In this document: positions 3,961-6,678 of the stretch, piece after piece
Layout of the letters: the number at the start of each line of letters is the position of its first letter
Numbering within the stretch: the first letter of the stretch is position 1
Source of the DNA: Coriobacteriales bacterium
Lineage (GTDB): Bacteria; Actinomycetota; Coriobacteriia; Coriobacteriales; UBA8131
Assembly: GCA_031254905.1 (NCBI GenBank)
Contig: JAIRTN010000012.1
Location: 1-6,678, forward strand
Direction: 5' to 3'
Length of the DNA: 6,678 bases
Program-made: the position numbers and the translations under genes
Notes under the pieces: model-generated
Databases searched by the model: none
Seen by the model: the letters and a program-made list of their open reading frames with translations, nothing else
What the model was told of the DNA's origin: nothing

Positions 3961-6678
3961 TCACAGCGTCTGGTTTGCCCCGTGACATTTCTTGAACTTC
4001 TTACCCGAACCACAGGGACAAGGGTCGTTGCGCCCCACATTGGCAAAGGGGTCTTCCTTGTCCTTCATGATGGTAGCAGTCTTGGTGGGAGCGGGTCGTT
4101 GACCTGCGCCGCCCGCACCTACACCTGCGCCGCCTGCGCCACCCGCAGCGCCGCTGCGCTGCCGGGCACGGGCATCGGCCATCATCGAGGGAACATCCTC
4201 GGAGGGGCCGGAATACTTCGCGGATTCGAGTTGCGGAGATTCTTCCTCGGGCACGACAATCTTGATGCGGAGGATGGTGCGCAGGTAGTCCTCGAACATC
4301 GAGTCGCGCAACTCGCCAAAGGCCATGTGGGCCTCGTTTTTGTACTCGGTAAGCGGGTCGCGTTGGCCAAAGGCGCGCAGGCCGATACCGGCCTTGAGAT
4401 AGTCCATTTCCTGCAGGTGGTTCATCCAGCGCGTATCCATGATACGGAGCATGACCTGCGCTTCGAGCTGACGGATGCCCGCCTCACCGAGGCTCTGCTC
4501 CTTCTCGGAGAAGATGCCCTCGAGGTAGTCAAAGAGTGCGGCCGCGAGTTTCTCGGCATCTTGGCCGTGGTCGAGGTCGCGAACCTTCAGGGTGTCGATG
4601 CCCGTGAGCTCGTTGAGCCATTGCTGCAAGCCATCCCAGTCCCAGTCGTCGCTGACGGTGGCGCAGTATGCGGAAACCGCCTTTTCCACGGTGTCCTGCA
4701 TGATGTCGAGGGCACGTTGGTGGATGTCCTTACCGTCGAGAATGGCGTTGCGCTCCGCGTAAATCGCCTCGCGCTGACGATTCATAACATCGTCGTATTC
4801 GAGGACGTGTTTACGGGATTCAAAGTGCATGGATTCGACTTGGCGCTGCGCGCTTTCGATGGCCTTCGATACCATGCCCGAGTTTATCGGCATGTCCTCC
4901 GGCATGTCGGTGCGCTCCATGAGCGAGGCGATGCGGGTCATACGGTCGCCGCCAAACAAACGCATGATGTCGTCGTCGAGCGAGAGGTAAAACTGCGTGG
5001 AGCCCGGGTCGCCCTGACGTCCGGAACGGCCGCGCAACTGGTTATCGATACGCCGCGCCTCGTGACGCTCGGTGCCGATGACCGCAAGCCCGCCTGCCTC
5101 CACAACAAGGCGATGCTCCTCGGAGGTGATGGCGTCCGCCTCTTTGCGAGCGCTCTTGCGTTCTTCGTCCGTCGCCTCCTCGGGCAGAATGCCCTTGTTG
5201 GCGAGGATTTCTTCGGTGAGAAACTCGGGGTTTCCGCCGAGCAGAATGTCTGTTCCGCGGCCTGCCATGTTTGTGGCGATGGTGACAGCGCCCGCGCGTC
5301 CCGCCTGCGCGACGATATGCGCCTCGCGCTCATGGTGCTTCGCGTTGAGGACCTCATGCGGGATGCCGCGCTTCTCGAGCAGGCGCGAGAGCCGCTCGGA
5401 GTTCTCGATGGAAACCGTACCCACAAGCGAGGGCTGGCCCGCCTCGTGGCGCTCGGCAACGTCGTCGGCCACCGCGTTAAACTTCGCCGAAAACGTCCGA
5501 TACACGAGGTCGTTGTGGTCGGTGCGGACAATCGGCTTGTTGGGCGGAATCGCCATGACGGGCAGCTTATATATCTGACGAAACTCGGCGTCCTCGGTCA
5601 TGGCGGTACCCGTCATGCCGGAGAGTTTCTTATAGAGGCGGAAGTAGTTCTGGAGCGTGATGGTTGCCAGCGTCTGGTTTTCCTCGCGGACAAGCACGCG
5701 CTCCTTGGCCTCCAAGGCCTGATGAAGGCCCTCGGAGTAACGCCTGCCCTCCATGATGCGCCCCGTGAACTCATCGACGATTTTAACCTCGCCGTCGACC
5801 ACGACGTAATCGACGTCCTTCTTAAAGAGGAACTGCGCACGCAGGGCCTGTTGCAGATGGTTGACGAGCATGCCGGAGGGGTCGCCGTAGATGTCGTCGA
5901 TGCCGAGCAGCACCTCCATCTTATGAAGCCCCGCCTCGGTGGCAAAGATGGTGCGCTTTGCCTCGTCCCTCTCAAAATCGATGCCCTCACGCAAATTGGG
6001 CGCCATGCGGGCAAACTTGTTATAGGTATCCGCCGCACGGGTTCCAATACCGGAGATGATGAGCGGGGTACGCGCTTCGTCGATGAGAATGGAGTCAACC
6101 TCGTCGACGATGGCAAAGACGTGACCACGTTGCACGCGCATCGAAGCGCGCGTCACCATGTTGTCACGCAGATAATCGAAGCCAAACTCCGAGTTGGTAC
6201 CATAGGTCACGTCCGCTTGGTAGGCAGGTATCTTAGCATCGAGGCGCATGCCGTTTTGGATAAGCCCAACTTCCATGCCCAAGAAGCGGTAGATGCGCCC
6301 CATCCACTCACTGTCGCGCTTGGCGAGATAGTCGTTGACGGTAACGACGTGTACGCCCTCTGCGGACAGCGCGTTGAGATAGCCGGCGAGCGTAGAGACA
6401 AGGGTCTTACCTTCACCGGTTTTCATCTCGGCGATTTGCCCGGCATTGAGCGCCATGCCGCCGATGAGCTGCACGTCGAAATGGCGCATGCCGAGCGTAC
6501 GCTGGCTCGCCTCGCGCACGGTGGCAAAGGCCTCGGGCAAAACGTCGTCGAGAGAGGCCCCTGCCTCAAGGCGGGAACGGAAGTCTGCCGTCTGAGCGGC
6601 AAGGTCCTCGTCCGACTTTTTTTGCGTTTCAGATTCGAGCGCGTTTATGCGCTCCACGATGGACTCGAAGTTCTTAAG
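3961..6678 (-). CDS. secA: Preprotein translocase motor ATPase SecA (5' end outside window)
   Basis: SecA pushes unfolded secretory proteins through the SecYEG channel using ATP, cycling between cytosol and membrane. 905 residues are visible; the frame is still open at the right edge ([15 protein letters not shown]), so roughly 15-25 N-terminal residues are missing. In visible numbering: Walker A KTGEGKT at 86-92 following [13 protein letters not shown] (DEAD-box motif II) at 192-195 followed by [15 protein letters not shown]; the preprotein cross-linking domain at about 225-350; NBD2 with [10 protein letters not shown] at 468-477 and the arginine-finger region [11 protein letters not shown] at 547-557; the helical scaffold and wing domains at about 600-830, with [19 protein letters not shown]; a Gly/Ala linker at about 843-859; and the zinc motif CPC...CH with Cys887, Cys889, Cys898 and His899. 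All key motifs are intact. With the zinc tail it resembles the main housekeeping SecA rather than an accessory SecA2. The prfB gene follows after 82 bp, a common actinobacterial order. Confidence 0.98.
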   Translation of the reverse strand, partial: LKNFESIVERINALESETQKKSDEDLAAQTADFRSRLEAGASLDDVLPEAFATVREASQRTLGMRHFDVQLIGGMALNAGQIAEMKTGEGKTLVSTLAGYLNALSAEGVHVVTVNDYLAKRDSEWMGRIYRFLGMEVGLIQNGMRLDAKIPAYQADVTYGTNSEFGFDYLRDNMVTRASMRVQRGHVFAIVDEVDSILIDEARTPLIISGIGTRAADTYNKFARMAPNLREGIDFERDEAKRTIFATEAGLHKMEVLLGIDDIYGDPSGMLVNHLQQALRAQFLFKKDVDYVVVDGEVKIVDEFTGRIMEGRRYSEGLHQALEAKERVLVREENQTLATITLQNYFRLYKKLSGMTGTAMTEDAEFRQIYKLPVMAIPPNKPIVRTDHNDLVYRTFSAKFNAVADDVAERHEAGQPSLVGTVSIENSERLSRLLEKRGIPHEVLNAKHHEREAHIVAQAGRAGAVTIATNMAGRGTDILLGGNPEFLTEEILANKGILPEEATDEERKSARKEADAITSEEHRLVVEAGGLAVIGTERHEARRIDNQLRGRSGRQGDPGSTQFYLSLDDDIMRLFGGDRMTRIASLMERTDMPEDMPINSGMVSKAIESAQRQVESMHFESRKHVLEYDDVMNRQREAIYAERNAILDGKDIHQRALDIMQDTVEKAVSAYCATVSDDWDWDGLQQWLNELTGIDTLKVRDLDHGQDAEKLAAALFDYLEGIFSEKEQSLGEAGIRQLEAQVMLRIMDTRWMNHLQEMDYLKAGIGLRAFGQRDPLTEYKNEAHMAFGELRDSMFEDYLRTILRIKIVVPEEESPQLESAKYSGPSEDVPSMMADARARQRSGAAGGAGGAGVGAGGAGQRPAPTKTATIMKDKEDPFANVGRNDPCPCGSGKKFKKCHGANQTL
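4102..4152 (-). repeat. Gly/Ala-rich low-complexity linker in SecA
   Basis: Seventeen residues are Gly or Ala apart from one Val ([17 protein letters not shown]), encoded by GC-rich triplets that repeat imperfectly. The stretch joins the helical core to the zinc-binding tail and is probably a flexible tether. Linkers here vary freely in length and composition within the SecA family. Confidence 0.7.

Noticed and set aside
3879..4046. 56-residue upstream extension of RF2
   Set aside because: It overlaps the end of secA by 86 bp and does not resemble the RF2 N-terminus; the ATG at 3878 fits the family.
6655..6657. GTG as the start of secA
   Set aside because: The upstream codons read LKNFESI, matching the usual SecA N-terminus, so this is an internal Val and the true start is beyond the window.
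1..6678. A previously undescribed defence, mobile or multi-gene system
   Set aside because: Every gene belongs to a well-known housekeeping family; there are no CRISPR repeats, transposase, integrase, toxin-antitoxin or reverse transcriptase signatures on either strand.

Overview
All supported genes lie on the minus strand and read right to left: secA (5' end cut by the right edge), prfB (release factor 2), a split transketolase (N-terminal half, then C-terminal half), and ftsE (3' end cut by the left edge). The window is G+C-rich and densely coding. The secA-prfB-ftsE order, the actinobacterial look of FtsE (VSKVY, GHSGSGKST, RNWRVPYLRR) and of RF2 (QTTFAGVEVLP), and a prfB without the usual +1 frameshift site point to Actinomycetota. 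Coriobacteriia is my best guess for the class, but that is inference.

Region by region, in transcription order: 6678-3961 is secA, the protein-export motor ATPase, with a Gly/Ala-rich linker and a C-terminal zinc motif. An 82-bp gap follows. 3878-2772 is prfB, complete in one frame. A 65-bp gap holds the ribosome-binding site of the first transketolase gene inside a small hairpin. 2706-1840 is the transketolase N-terminal (TPP-binding) subunit. 1840-908 is the C-terminal (pyrimidine-binding plus C-terminal domain) subunit; it starts inside the stop codon of its partner (TGATG), so the two are translationally coupled. A 115-bp gap follows. 792-1 is ftsE, which carries about 178 residues of Pro/Ala/Thr-rich, probably disordered sequence before its ABC ATPase domain.

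The gene set is mostly housekeeping: secretion (SecA), termination at UGA/UAA (RF2), non-oxidative pentose phosphate metabolism (transketolase) and cell-division ABC function (FtsE, normally with FtsX, which would lie beyond the left edge). The same-strand, close packing suggests one or two transcription units. I see no mobile element, CRISPR array, tRNA, rRNA or phage gene, and no new multi-gene system. The features most worth checking are the long repeat-bearing N-terminal extension of FtsE, the SPT tripeptide in RF2 where SPF is expected, and the transketolase pair placed between prfB and ftsE.
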